From positions 3,348,001-3,412,000 of the forward strand of contig NZ_CP075339.1 of NCBI RefSeq assembly GCF_024399335.1: DNA of 64,000 nt, in the 5' to 3' direction. The position numbers and the translations under genes were made by a program. The notes beneath the pieces were generated by a model, which was not told the DNA's origin, searched no databases, and saw nothing but the letters and a program-made list of their open reading frames with translations. The stretch is from Leucobacter aridicollis. Its GTDB lineage: Bacteria > Actinomycetota > Actinomycetes > Actinomycetales > Microbacteriaceae. Shown here in pieces: positions 26,727-35,288 of this stretch; position 1 is the stretch's first letter, and each line of letters begins with the position of its first letter.

Positions 26727-27437
26727 ATGTCGACACAGCCTTCGCCCTCACGCCGCCTCACCCCGCTGAAGCGGCCACTCAACCTGCGCGAGACAGTACT
26801 CGAGCAGCTGCGAACCGCCATCATTACCGGCGAGATCGCAGAGGGCTCGCTCGTCTCTGCGCCAACCCTCGGGCAGGCGCTCGGAGTCTCGGCGACCCCG
26901 GTTCGCGAGGCCATGATGGACCTCGCGCGCGAGGGCCTTGTTGAGACGATTAAGAACAAGGGTTTCAGGATCACCGCGATGACTGACAAGGAACTCGATG
27001 ACCTGGCGGCGATCCGTCTGCTCCTCGAGCCCCCGTCGATGCCTGCCGCAATCGGAAGGCTCTCGGATGAGGACTTCGAGGAGCTCGAACGACTCGCTGA
27101 TGCCTGCCTCACCGCCGCCGAGACCGAAGACCTGCAGGGGTATCTCGGCTTCGACCGCGAGTTTCACCACTTCATCCTCAGCCACATTGACAACCCACAG
27201 CTCACCGAGCTCGCCACTTCGCTGCGTACGCGCACCCGCCTCTACGGGCTCAAAGAACTCGCAAGCAAGGGTCGCCTCGGCGACAGCGCCCGCGAGCACC
27301 ACACGCTCATCGAGCTCTTGCGGGCCGGAGACGGCGCCGGCGCCGAACAACTCATGCGAGACCACATCGGTCACGCGCGACGCGTCTGGGCGACTGGATC
27401 GGAGGAGCATGACACCCAGGACGGAGTTGGTTCGTGA
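26727..27437 (+). CDS. GntR-family regulator with FCD domain
   Basis: This 236-residue protein has a GntR winged helix (about 15-85, LGQALGVSATPVREAMMDLA) and an FCD domain (about 95-220). It has the same length as and resembles the GntR at 9874 along its length, suggesting a duplicated regulator. Its location inside the operon, 18 bases after the reductase gene and overlapping the next gene by 4 bases, makes it the likely local regulator of hydroxyproline use. The ATG has CAGGAG about 7 bases upstream. Confidence 0.88.
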   Translation: MSTQPSPSRRLTPLKRPLNLRETVLEQLRTAIITGEIAEGSLVSAPTLGQALGVSATPVREAMMDLAREGLVETIKNKGFRITAMTDKELDDLAAIRLLLEPPSMPAAIGRLSDEDFEELERLADACLTAAETEDLQGYLGFDREFHHFILSHIDNPQLTELATSLRTRTRLYGLKELASKGRLGDSAREHHTLIELLRAGDGAGAEQLMRDHIGHARRVWATGSEEHDTQDGVGS

Positions 27438-28615
27438 GCGAACGCGCTGACGTACTCATTATCGGTGCCGGCATTATCGGCGCCGCGACCGCATACTTTG
27501 CGACGCTGCAGGGTCTGTCGGTCACGGTTGTCGAGCGGGGCCTCCCCGCGAGTGGCACTACGTCTCGCTGCGAGGGCAACATTCTCGTCTCAGACAAGGA
27601 GCTTGGCCCCGAACTCGAGCTCATGCAGTACTCCCTCCATGTCTGGAAGGGCGAGCTTTCGGAGTTCGGCCACCTCTGGGAGTTCGAGGCCAAGGGCGGC
27701 ATCATCGTTGCTTCACGTGAAACAAGTCTCGCCTCACTCGATCGAGTCACCACGTCACAGCGGTCGCACGGCATCGTCGCCGAGCCCCTCGACATTCCGG
27801 CGCTTCGCGCGCTCGAGCCGCACGTCACGGATCGCGCCCTCGGCGCTGCGTTCTATCCTGAGGACAGCCAGGTCCAACCCATTCTCGCCGCCTCCCACTT
27901 GCTGCGCCTCGCACGGGAGCGTGGCGCGCACCTCGTCGTAAACGCACCAGTCACCGACCTCCTTCGTGACGGGGACCGTGTGACGGGCGTGCGCACACCC
28001 AAGGGTGAATTCTCTGCGGCGCATATAGTCAACGCTGCTGGCACATGGGCGCCAGAGGTCGCGGCTCTCGCCGGCGTAAATGTCCCGGTGAATCCCAGGC
28101 GTGGCTTTGTTCTCGTGACCGAGCCGCTCCCTCCGATGGTGCACCACAAGGTCTATGCCGCAGAGTACATAGACAATGTCGGCAGCGGCGACGCATCGCT
28201 GCAGTCGTCGCCAGTCGTAGAGGGTACTCCAGCCGGAACGATTCTCATCGGATCGAGCCGCGAGCGCATCGGCTTCGACAGCACTGTCAGCCCCGACGCG
28301 CTGCGCCAGATCGCGGCAAACGCAATCGAACTCTTCCCGTTCCTCGAACGCACGCGGATCCTCCGCCACTACCACGGCTTCCGTCCCTTCTGCCCCGACC
28401 ACCTCCCGGTGATCGGCCACGACCCGCGAGCGCCTGGGCTGTGGCACGCAGCCGGCCACGAGGGCGCAGGCATCGGTCTCTCGGTCGGCACAGGCAAGCT
28501 CCTTGGCCAAGCACTCGCCGGGATCACTCCAGATATGCCCCTAACGGAATTTCGACCCGAACGCTTCGATGAGCCAGGGTTCGCGAACCACGACGCAACG
28601 GAGGCGCACGCATGA
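27434..28615 (+). CDS. FAD-dependent D-amino-acid/D-hydroxyproline dehydrogenase subunit (DadA-like)
   Basis: This 393-residue protein is a DAO-fold flavoprotein with the dinucleotide motif IIGAGIIGAATA (residues 9-20), the substrate-domain stretch NPRRGFVLVTEP and the C-terminal FAD-contact region HAAGHEGAGIGLSVGTGKL. Together with the next two products it matches the three-subunit D-hydroxyproline or opine-type dehydrogenase arrangement (catalytic flavoprotein, 2Fe-2S subunit, second flavoprotein). It should oxidise cis-4-hydroxy-D-proline to the pyrroline. GTG start overlaps the GntR stop and its own stop overlaps the next start. Confidence 0.85.
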   Translation: MSERADVLIIGAGIIGAATAYFATLQGLSVTVVERGLPASGTTSRCEGNILVSDKELGPELELMQYSLHVWKGELSEFGHLWEFEAKGGIIVASRETSLASLDRVTTSQRSHGIVAEPLDIPALRALEPHVTDRALGAAFYPEDSQVQPILAASHLLRLARERGAHLVVNAPVTDLLRDGDRVTGVRTPKGEFSAAHIVNAAGTWAPEVAALAGVNVPVNPRRGFVLVTEPLPPMVHHKVYAAEYIDNVGSGDASLQSSPVVEGTPAGTILIGSSRERIGFDSTVSPDALRQIAANAIELFPFLERTRILRHYHGFRPFCPDHLPVIGHDPRAPGLWHAAGHEGAGIGLSVGTGKLLGQALAGITPDMPLTEFRPERFDEPGFANHDATEAHA

Positions 28616-28947
28616 GCTCGCAGCCCAGAGACCCAGCGCAGAGCGAGATTCACGCGACCTTCGAAGGCGATCCAATACGTTGCGCTCCCGGAGCGAGCGT
28701 CGCCGCCGCACTCATCGCGACAGGCAAGCGTGGCTGGCGCGAAACCCGAAGCGGCGCCTCCCGCGGCCTCTTCTGCGGCATCGGCGTCTGCTTTGACTGC
28801 CTCGTCGAGATCGACGGGGAATCGGGGCAGCGCTCGTGCATGGTCCCACTCAAGGAGGGAATGGACGTGAGAGGGGCGACGGGCCCCGGCGGCGACGCTG
28901 AGGCCACTGGATCAGCGACTGAGCTCGACGCGGAGGGCGGAGCATGA
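28612..28947 (+). CDS. Small [2Fe-2S] ferredoxin-like subunit
   Basis: This 111-residue protein has a plant-type ferredoxin motif with C55, C60 and C63 (LFCGIGVCFDC) and C76, enough to bind one 2Fe-2S cluster. The C-terminal 30 residues are acidic and Gly/Ala-rich. Genes of this size occur between the two flavoprotein genes of HcnABC-, opine- and D-hydroxyproline-dehydrogenase operons, where the cluster passes electrons between FAD sites. It overlaps both neighbours by 4 bases, which supports equal expression of a heterotrimer. Confidence 0.87.
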   Translation: MSSQPRDPAQSEIHATFEGDPIRCAPGASVAAALIATGKRGWRETRSGASRGLFCGIGVCFDCLVEIDGESGQRSCMVPLKEGMDVRGATGPGGDAEATGSATELDAEGGA

Positions 28948-30512
28948 GCACACAGGCCCCCACCAATGCACACGTGTCGCGCCCGACAGGGCGGGCCCCC
29001 AAGTTCGACGTCGCAGTCGTCGGCGCTGGGCCAGCCGGTCTCGCGGCCGCCGCGGCCGCCGCAGACAACGGCGCACGCGTTGCCGTCATCGACTCCGCAG
29101 AGCAGCCCGGCGGGCAGTACTGGCGTCACCGCTCCGAGGCTGCAGGCGCGCCCGAAGCAGGCGAGTTCCACCACGGGTGGAAGCAGTACCTCGGGCTGCG
29201 CGCCAGATTCGATGCGGGCCTAGCTGACGGCAGGATCACCTTCTTTCCATCAACAAGCGTGTGGATGGCGCGGGCGCTCTCCCACAGCGATGTGTTCGCC
29301 CTCGAACTCGCACCGGCTCACGGCGGCGGGCAGAGCAGGGTTCCCTCGATTCGTGCGGCGTCGCTCGTGCTCGCGACAGGAGGCTACGACAGGCAGCTCC
29401 CAGTTCCCGGCTGGCAACTTCCTGGCGTCATGGCGGCAGGCGGAATCCAGGCTTTTGTGAAGCAGAACGGGATGCTCCCCGGCTCTCGTTTCGTCATCGC
29501 GGGCACTGGCCCCTTCCTCCTTCCAGTCGCCGCCAACATCACCCAGGCCGGCGGTGCTGTCGCGGCGGTACTCGAATCGGCCTCGCTCGCGGGCTGGCTT
29601 CCCCGTGCCCACCGCGCAGCGGGAGTCCCTGCGAAAGCAATCGAGGGCGCCGGGTACGTGGCTACGTTCCTCAAACACCAGATCCCGTACCGGGTTCGCA
29701 CGGTGATCACCGAGATCCTCGGCACCGACTGCGTCACCGGTGTGCGCACCGCTCGGGTCCGTTCCACCGGCGAGGCGATTCCTGGCAGCGAGCGCGAGCT
29801 CACAGGCATTGACGGCGTCGGGCTTGGCTGGGGCTTCACCCCGCAGCTTGAACTGCCGATACAGCTCGGGGTCGAGACGCGCGTCGACGTCGACGGATCG
29901 CTCGTGGGAATCGTTGACGAGACCGGACTCTCGTCGGTACCAGGTCTCTACCTCGCTGGCGAGATCACCGGCGTCGGAGGCGCCCCGTTGTCGGTGCTCG
30001 AGGGCGAGATTGCAGGACGTTCAGCAGCTGTCGAGACGCTCGGAACACGCCGGGCCAAAGCTGCCGGCCACACGGCGACGCCTGGGCACGGATCATCGAC
30101 TGCCCTCGACGCGGTGACGGGCGCCGAACGGCGGGCACTCGCTCGACACCGCGGTTTCGCCGAAGCGATGCACCTCGCGCACCCAGTGCCAGCTGGCTGG
30201 GCAGACAGGCTCACCCCAGAGACAACTGTCTGCCGCTGCGAAGAAGTCTCCTACGGCGAACTCGACCACGCACACGGCGAACTTGCGGCGGAGGATCTGA
30301 GAACCGAGAAGGGTCTCACTCGCGCGGGAATGGGATGGTGCCAGGGCAGGGTCTGCGGCTTCGCCGTATCGTGCCTCTCGGCAGGCGCGGGCCGCGTCGG
30401 TGCCGACGCCGTGCCCGTTCCGGCCGCGGCGGCGCAGTCGCTCGCGCAGTCGGCGAAGCGTCCGGTAGCGCAGCCGCTCCCGCTCAGCGCGCTGCGGGAC
30501 TTGGAGGACTAA
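28944..30512 (+). CDS. FAD/NAD(P)-binding oxidoreductase subunit with C-terminal Fe-S domain
   Basis: This 522-residue protein begins with a dinucleotide-binding motif VGAGPAGLAAAAAA (about residues 27-40), has a second GTGPF-type nucleotide motif near 190, and ends with a BFD-like cluster domain containing C430, C432, C466 and C471 (CRC and WCQGRVC). This is the HcnB/OoxA-type subunit of three-part dehydrogenases and probably hands electrons to the respiratory chain or another acceptor. It is the last gene of the hydroxyproline operon and overlaps the convergent ClbS-like gene by 4 bases at the 3' ends. Confidence 0.85.
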   Translation: MSTQAPTNAHVSRPTGRAPKFDVAVVGAGPAGLAAAAAAADNGARVAVIDSAEQPGGQYWRHRSEAAGAPEAGEFHHGWKQYLGLRARFDAGLADGRITFFPSTSVWMARALSHSDVFALELAPAHGGGQSRVPSIRAASLVLATGGYDRQLPVPGWQLPGVMAAGGIQAFVKQNGMLPGSRFVIAGTGPFLLPVAANITQAGGAVAAVLESASLAGWLPRAHRAAGVPAKAIEGAGYVATFLKHQIPYRVRTVITEILGTDCVTGVRTARVRSTGEAIPGSERELTGIDGVGLGWGFTPQLELPIQLGVETRVDVDGSLVGIVDETGLSSVPGLYLAGEITGVGGAPLSVLEGEIAGRSAAVETLGTRRAKAAGHTATPGHGSSTALDAVTGAERRALARHRGFAEAMHLAHPVPAGWADRLTPETTVCRCEEVSYGELDHAHGELAAEDLRTEKGLTRAGMGWCQGRVCGFAVSCLSAGAGRVGADAVPVPAAAAQSLAQSAKRPVAQPLPLSALRDLED

Positions 30513-31054
30513 CCCGCGGTCCGCGCGCCGCGCCGCGCCGCTCGCAGTTTCTTCACCGCCCAGTCGTAGTGACTTGACGTCGCCGATACGCAATACGATC
30601 CAAGCGACGTCGTCCCGGTCCAGGGATAGAACTTCTTCACGAAGAGTTCGTCGTTGGTATGCCCGTCGATGAGGGCCATCACGGCCGCATGGCTGTCTCC
30701 GAACTCTCGGAGGGCGTCGGCGAGGCTCGTCGACTCGTGCGCATCACGGAATTCGACATTCATGCCTGCGTAGTCCCGCCAGGTGTATGGCGAGGGCAGA
30801 AACGTCGACGGCTTCCCGCCCTCATTCGCCGCGACCCAGTCTCGCAGCAACCCGTGCCACGCAGTGAGGTGCACGATAACATCGCGCACGCAACGGTCGC
30901 GCGCCCAGTGAGCCTCCGACTTCGCAAAACCTGGGCCGTAATTGAGGGGGCCCTCCCGCTCGGCGTCGCTCATCTCCGCGATCAGCGCCACGAGCGTGTC
31001 GTACCCTGCCTCTGCAGCCTGCAGAAGCTCTGCACGGGTGGTGGGTCTCGCCAT
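30509..31054 (-). CDS. ClbS/DfsB-like four-helix protein (DUF1706)
   Basis: This 181-residue protein resembles the ClbS/DfsB (DUF1706) branch of the DinB-like fold. The start TRAELLQAAEAGYDTLVALIAEM, the patch VRDVIVHLTAWHGLLRDW, the GYKW-like PYTWRDYAGMN and the end STSSHY-like SATSSHYDWAVKKLR follow the family pattern. ClbS protects cells from colibactin by hydrolysing its cyclopropane, but most relatives have no known role. It is a single gene between the hydroxyproline operon (convergent) and the sugar ABC operon. Confidence 0.7.
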   Translation of the reverse strand: MARPTTRAELLQAAEAGYDTLVALIAEMSDAEREGPLNYGPGFAKSEAHWARDRCVRDVIVHLTAWHGLLRDWVAANEGGKPSTFLPSPYTWRDYAGMNVEFRDAHESTSLADALREFGDSHAAVMALIDGHTNDELFVKKFYPWTGTTSLGSYCVSATSSHYDWAVKKLRAARRGARTAG

Positions 31055-31199
31055 CGCTGGCCTCCGCTCGATCGCGCCGGGCCCAACGATTCAGAGGCCC
31101 GGTTCTGCCCCCAGGGTAACGCGAGCGGGTCTCCTTCGCGACCGCCCGTCGTTGTCAGACAATCGGTGTCAGGCCTCCGCACGGGTCCTCGTATTTGGC

Positions 31200-32129
31200 T
31201 CAGCCCTTCACACCGCTACTCGCGATGCCCTGCACGAAGACCCGCTGCGCGATGAGGAACACGATGAGCGTCGGGAGTGACGCGATGAGGGCCCCAGCGA
31301 CCACTACGTTCTGATACTCAAAGCTCATCGTGTACGACATCAGGCGGTTGATCGTGAGCACAACAGGATATAGCGCCTCAGATTTCAGGATGGACAGCGG
31401 CCAGATGAAGTTGTTCCAGGCGTAGACGAACATGAAGACGCCGAGCGTGACAACGGCAGGCTTGAGCATCGGCAGCACAAACTGCCACACGATCCTCAGC
31501 TCGCCTGCGCCGTCCATACGGGCAGCCTCGATGATCTCGTCGGGAAGGTCGGCGATGAACTGCCGCATGAGGAAGATGCCGAACGGATTCGCGAGCCACG
31601 GCAGCATCACCCCGAGATAGCTATCATCGAGGCCCATGCTGCTCACCAAGTAGTAGAGCGGCACGAGCGTGACCACGGGCGGCAGGAACATCGTCGCGAC
31701 AACGGCCCAGAACAGCGTGTCACGGCCGCGGAACTGGTGCTTGGCGAAGACGTAGCCCGCAAGCACGCTGGTAACGAGCACCGAGAGCGTCGTGCCGCCC
31801 GCGATGAGCAGGCTGTTGAGCATGGATTGCAGGAAAGGCACCTCTGTAAGCGCGGTGACGACCGGGTCGAGTGTGGGCTGCGCGGGGAACCATGTGGGTG
31901 GCACACTCGAGAACTCACCGGGCGTCTTGAACGCCGAGATGACCAACCAGTAGAGCGGGAACAGTGGGACCACGGCGACAAGCACGAGCGCCGCGTAGAG
32001 GAACGCTGTCTGCCACCGCTTTGGTGAACTCCGCCGAGGATGTGGCACAGCAGGCGCTCTGCCCGTCGACTCGCGCAGCAAGATCGCGTGGGTGGTATCT
32101 GCTGCGGCGCCTGGCACTGTCGCGTTCAT
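31200..32129 (-). CDS. CUT1-type ABC transporter permease (MalG-like)
   Basis: This 309-residue protein has about six membrane segments and the EAA loop EAARMDGAGELRIVW that docks the ATPase. I chose ATG at 32129, which overlaps the stop of the partner permease by 4 bases; a longer reading would lie inside that gene. It forms the channel with the MalF-like protein. No ATPase gene is in this operon, so a shared MsiK-type ATPase encoded elsewhere probably powers it, as is common in actinobacteria. The substrate is probably an amino sugar or glycoside. Confidence 0.92.
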   Translation of the reverse strand: MNATVPGAAADTTHAILLRESTGRAPAVPHPRRSSPKRWQTAFLYAALVLVAVVPLFPLYWLVISAFKTPGEFSSVPPTWFPAQPTLDPVVTALTEVPFLQSMLNSLLIAGGTTLSVLVTSVLAGYVFAKHQFRGRDTLFWAVVATMFLPPVVTLVPLYYLVSSMGLDDSYLGVMLPWLANPFGIFLMRQFIADLPDEIIEAARMDGAGELRIVWQFVLPMLKPAVVTLGVFMFVYAWNNFIWPLSILKSEALYPVVLTINRLMSYTMSFEYQNVVVAGALIASLPTLIVFLIAQRVFVQGIASSGVKG

Positions 32130-33067
32130 TTCTTCCTCCCACGGAGTGCGACTCCAAGCAGGGCGCCGATCACCAGAATTGTCATGAACAGCGTCACCGC
32201 GAGTGCACTCGATTCGCCGGCGAGGCCATAAGAGAATGCAGATCGCTGAATCTCGTATGAAATCGTGTTGGTTGACCCGGCAGGGCCGCCCTGGGTAAGT
32301 AGATAGATCGGGTCGAATACCTGGATTGAGTTGATGAAGGTCATGAGGATCACGAAGAACAGCGTCTTGCTGAGCATCGGGATAGTGATTGACCAGGTCT
32401 GCCGAATAATTCCAGCTCCGTCGATGCGGGCTGCCTCGTAGAGGTCGCCTGGGATCTGTGTGAGCCCCGCAACGAGCAGGATCACGTAGTAGCCGAGCAT
32501 CTGCCAGACATTGAAGATGACGAGTGAGATGAGTGCCCACGACGGGTCACTCAACCATCCAGGTGGGGTGATGCCAATGCTCTGAAGCATCGTCGAGAGC
32601 GGGCCGTAGCCAGGTGCATAAATGTTGCTCCAGATGATCACAATTGCGATTGTCGGGATCACGTAGGTCGAGAACAGGATTACCCGAATAAGGTTCTGCC
32701 CGCGCAGCTTCGGAAAGTACAGCAGCATCGCGATGAGTAGACCAAGCGGGACCGTGATGACGATGCTCAGCACGACATAGACGCCCGTGTTGAGCATCGC
32801 CTGCGTCCGGTTCGAATCGGCGAACAGTGTCGCGTAGTTGTCGAGGCCGACCCAGGTCATTTCCGTGATCGGGGTGAACATCGACCACTCGTGCAGGCTG
32901 ATGACCACCGTCATGACGATTGGCACCACCGTGAAGATGGTAATGATGATGAGCGCGGGGCTGAGGAACAGGGCAGACCAGCGGCCCTGGCCTTGCCCGC
33001 TGCGGCGTTTGGGGTGCTGCACCGGCGAGGAGAGCGTCCCCGCCGGTGCAGCGTGTGTGGTCGTCAC
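32126..33067 (-). CDS. CUT1-type ABC transporter permease (MalF-like)
   Basis: This 313-residue protein has about six membrane segments and the EAA motif EAARIDGAGIIRQTW. The best start is GTG at 33067 with AAGAAGG about 12 bases upstream; the alternative at 33145 would overlap the binding-protein gene. It pairs with the MalG-like permease translated next. The operon order is tandem-GNAT, PIG-L deacetylase, binding protein, MalF, MalG. Confidence 0.88.
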   Translation of the reverse strand: MTTTHAAPAGTLSSPVQHPKRRSGQGQGRWSALFLSPALIIITIFTVVPIVMTVVISLHEWSMFTPITEMTWVGLDNYATLFADSNRTQAMLNTGVYVVLSIVITVPLGLLIAMLLYFPKLRGQNLIRVILFSTYVIPTIAIVIIWSNIYAPGYGPLSTMLQSIGITPPGWLSDPSWALISLVIFNVWQMLGYYVILLVAGLTQIPGDLYEAARIDGAGIIRQTWSITIPMLSKTLFFVILMTFINSIQVFDPIYLLTQGGPAGSTNTISYEIQRSAFSYGLAGESSALAVTLFMTILVIGALLGVALRGRKK

Positions 33068-33113
33068 GACAGTAAAGTGCCTTCTTCTCGTAGGTGTCGC
33101 TTGCAGCTCGCGG

Positions 33114-34442
33114 CTACTTCTGGGCTTTCTCGAGAGCAGCGTCAACGTCGGCTGCAGCCTTGGTCATCGCTTCTTCGCCCGTGACCTGGCCGTTGAGCAG
33201 CGCCTCGATTTGCTTTTGGAGAGCATCGGCAGCGGCCTGCCCGCCGATGACGGTCGGAAACGGCGTTGCGTCTTCGAGCGCCCCGACGTAGGAGGAGAGG
33301 AAGGGAGTGTCGAGCTTTGCGGCGTTTGCCTCAAGGTCAGATGCTCGGCTGGGGAGGATGCCCATTGAGAGCAGGATGTCGGCCATCGCCGACGAGCCAG
33401 CCTCGCCCGAGTCTGCGCCGTTGAGCCAGGTGAGGAACTCCCAGGCGGCAGCGCGCTTCTCGTCTGATGCCTTTGCGTTGACGGTCGTCATCCACGAGTA
33501 TGAGATTGAAGACGATTTGGTGCCACTGGGGCCGACCGGAATCGGCGATGTCGCGACGTTTGCAAATTTTTCGCCCATGCTGTCCTTCAGCGCCGACTCC
33601 CACCAGTTCGCCATGATGATCATGCCGGTCTTGCCGTTCGTGAAGTTGTCGAGGTATGGGCCGGTCGTGTTTGCGTTCGCAGTCGACTTTGCCGGGTCGG
33701 TGAGCTTGTCCTTCACCAACTGCTCGTAGAGCTCAGCGGTCTCGATCGCTGCCGGCTCGGTGAGCGCCGATGCGGTGCCGTCCTCGTTGAGGAAGGTGCC
33801 GCCGTTGGATGCAAGCAACGACAGGAACGGGTGGATCGCGCCCGATCCCCACCCTGTAATGAAGCCGATGCCCTGCTGGTCGTCGGTCGTGAGCTTCTTG
33901 GCATCCGCGACAAGGTCGTCCCATGTCTCCGGGGCCCCGTCGACGCCGGCGGCATCGAACAGCGCCGTGTTGCGGTTCAGTTGGTAGAGGTCGACCTCGT
34001 TGGGCACGCCGTAGACCTTGCCGTCTGAGCTGGCCGCGGCGATGAGGTTTTCGGGCCAGTTCGCCGTCACCTCAGCAGCCGCGGCCTCGGGTGCCGCGTC
34101 GGCGAGGCCATCGCGCACGAGCTCTGGCAGCCACAGGTCGTAGATGCCGGTAATCGTCGGGCCGTCAGCGGACGCCCCCTGGGTGCGCAGCGTCGAGAGC
34201 AGGTTGCCGAATGGGACCGCCTGAACATCGACGCTGATGCCGGGGTGGTCTGTCGCGAACTCGGCGGCAGCGTCCTTGAGCATCGTGACCTGTTCGGGGC
34301 CCCAGTGCGTAAGGAACGTGATCTTGGTGTCGCCCCCAGCGTCTCCGCCCGAGTCACCCGACGGACCCGAGCTGCACGCGGTGAACGCAAGTGCAGCTGT
34401 GATTCCAATTGCGGCTGCCTGCGCAAATTTCTTTCGTTTCAC
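33114..34442 (-). CDS. Carbohydrate ABC transporter substrate-binding lipoprotein
   Basis: This 442-residue lipoprotein has a signal peptide with lipobox FTAC (C23) and a family-1 extracellular solute-binding fold (TKITFLTHWGPEQVTM, then ITGIYDLWLPELV). I use the GTG at 34442 with AAAGGA 6 bases upstream instead of the in-frame GTG five codons earlier. It captures a carbohydrate outside the cell for the downstream MalF/MalG permeases. The associated deacetylase, acetyltransferase, kinase and MurQ genes suggest an N-acetylated sugar ligand. Confidence 0.9.
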   Translation of the reverse strand: MKRKKFAQAAAIGITAALAFTACSSGPSGDSGGDAGGDTKITFLTHWGPEQVTMLKDAAAEFATDHPGISVDVQAVPFGNLLSTLRTQGASADGPTITGIYDLWLPELVRDGLADAAPEAAAAEVTANWPENLIAAASSDGKVYGVPNEVDLYQLNRNTALFDAAGVDGAPETWDDLVADAKKLTTDDQQGIGFITGWGSGAIHPFLSLLASNGGTFLNEDGTASALTEPAAIETAELYEQLVKDKLTDPAKSTANANTTGPYLDNFTNGKTGMIIMANWWESALKDSMGEKFANVATSPIPVGPSGTKSSSISYSWMTTVNAKASDEKRAAAWEFLTWLNGADSGEAGSSAMADILLSMGILPSRASDLEANAAKLDTPFLSSYVGALEDATPFPTVIGGQAAADALQKQIEALLNGQVTGEEAMTKAAADVDAALEKAQK

Positions 34443-34568
34443 GATCGTTCCTTTCACGTTCCGCCGTCGCTGGCGAACGCTGTTGTGAGTGTGCTGGTGG
34501 TGTGAATGTTGGTGTACCTGGCTCCCTGGGGAGGATTCCGAGCGGGTATCCTGACGTGTCGCGCGTGG

Positions 34569-35288
34569 TTAGGGCCCCGCGAGCGTGAACTTCTCAGTTC
34601 CGGCGGATCGGAACGCGCATGCCCGCTCGTGGCCGACGAGGCAGCCTTTCACACGCATGAGCGCCTCGTAGTAGTCGATGAAGCGGAATCCGTAGGTCTC
34701 TCCCCTGGCGAAGGCGTGCTCGGAGATCCCGTCGAGCCAGCGTTGGAATGCGGGCTCAGGAATCGGCACGAAGACGTCCGCTTCGAAGCCCTCCATGTCC
34801 TCCCAGTTCTCGGCGTGAAGTATCTGCGGCACCGAGTGTCTGGGCAGCGGCTCCTCTTCGATCGGGATTGACGCGAGGAATGCCGCGCGGAGGGCCGCGG
34901 CCGCGGCGCGCTCGTGGTCACGGTGCATCGAGTGCAGCCAGTGAGTGATGAGCACGTCCGGCTTCGCCTCGCGGATCACGTGCGCGATCTGTTCTGCGAC
35001 TGCCTCGTCGTCGGGCAGGAACCCGTCGCTGTAGTCGAGCACGATGAGTTCTGCACCGATAGCGTCTGCGAAGTGGCGTGCCTCGGCGAGTTTTTGTTCC
35101 CGGTAGACGGAGGGGACGAGCGTTGGGTGGCCGCGCTCTCCGTAGGTGCAGTCGATGATGATCGCGCGGGCACCTTCGAGCACCATCTTCGCGAGGGTGG
35201 GGCCGGCCGTGAGCTCCATGTCGCCGATGTGTCCGCCGACCGCGATGACTGTCTTTCCAGCGTGCTCCCCGTTCGCGTGTTCGGTCAT
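34569..35288 (-). CDS. PIG-L/LmbE-family deacetylase-like protein
   Basis: This 239-residue protein has the PIG-L fold with the first metal motif altered to GGHIGDME (H20, D23) where classical enzymes have AHPDDE, and the second motif HSMHRDH with H125. Family members remove N-acetyl groups from sugars, for example MshB in mycothiol synthesis. It overlaps the tandem-GNAT gene by 4 bases, so a deacetylase and an acetyltransferase are made together ahead of an ABC sugar importer. The altered motif keeps the metal ligands but moves the catalytic base, so the reaction needs testing. Confidence 0.82.
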   Translation of the reverse strand: MTEHANGEHAGKTVIAVGGHIGDMELTAGPTLAKMVLEGARAIIIDCTYGERGHPTLVPSVYREQKLAEARHFADAIGAELIVLDYSDGFLPDDEAVAEQIAHVIREAKPDVLITHWLHSMHRDHERAAAAALRAAFLASIPIEEEPLPRHSVPQILHAENWEDMEGFEADVFVPIPEPAFQRWLDGISEHAFARGETYGFRFIDYYEALMRVKGCLVGHERACAFRSAGTEKFTLAGP

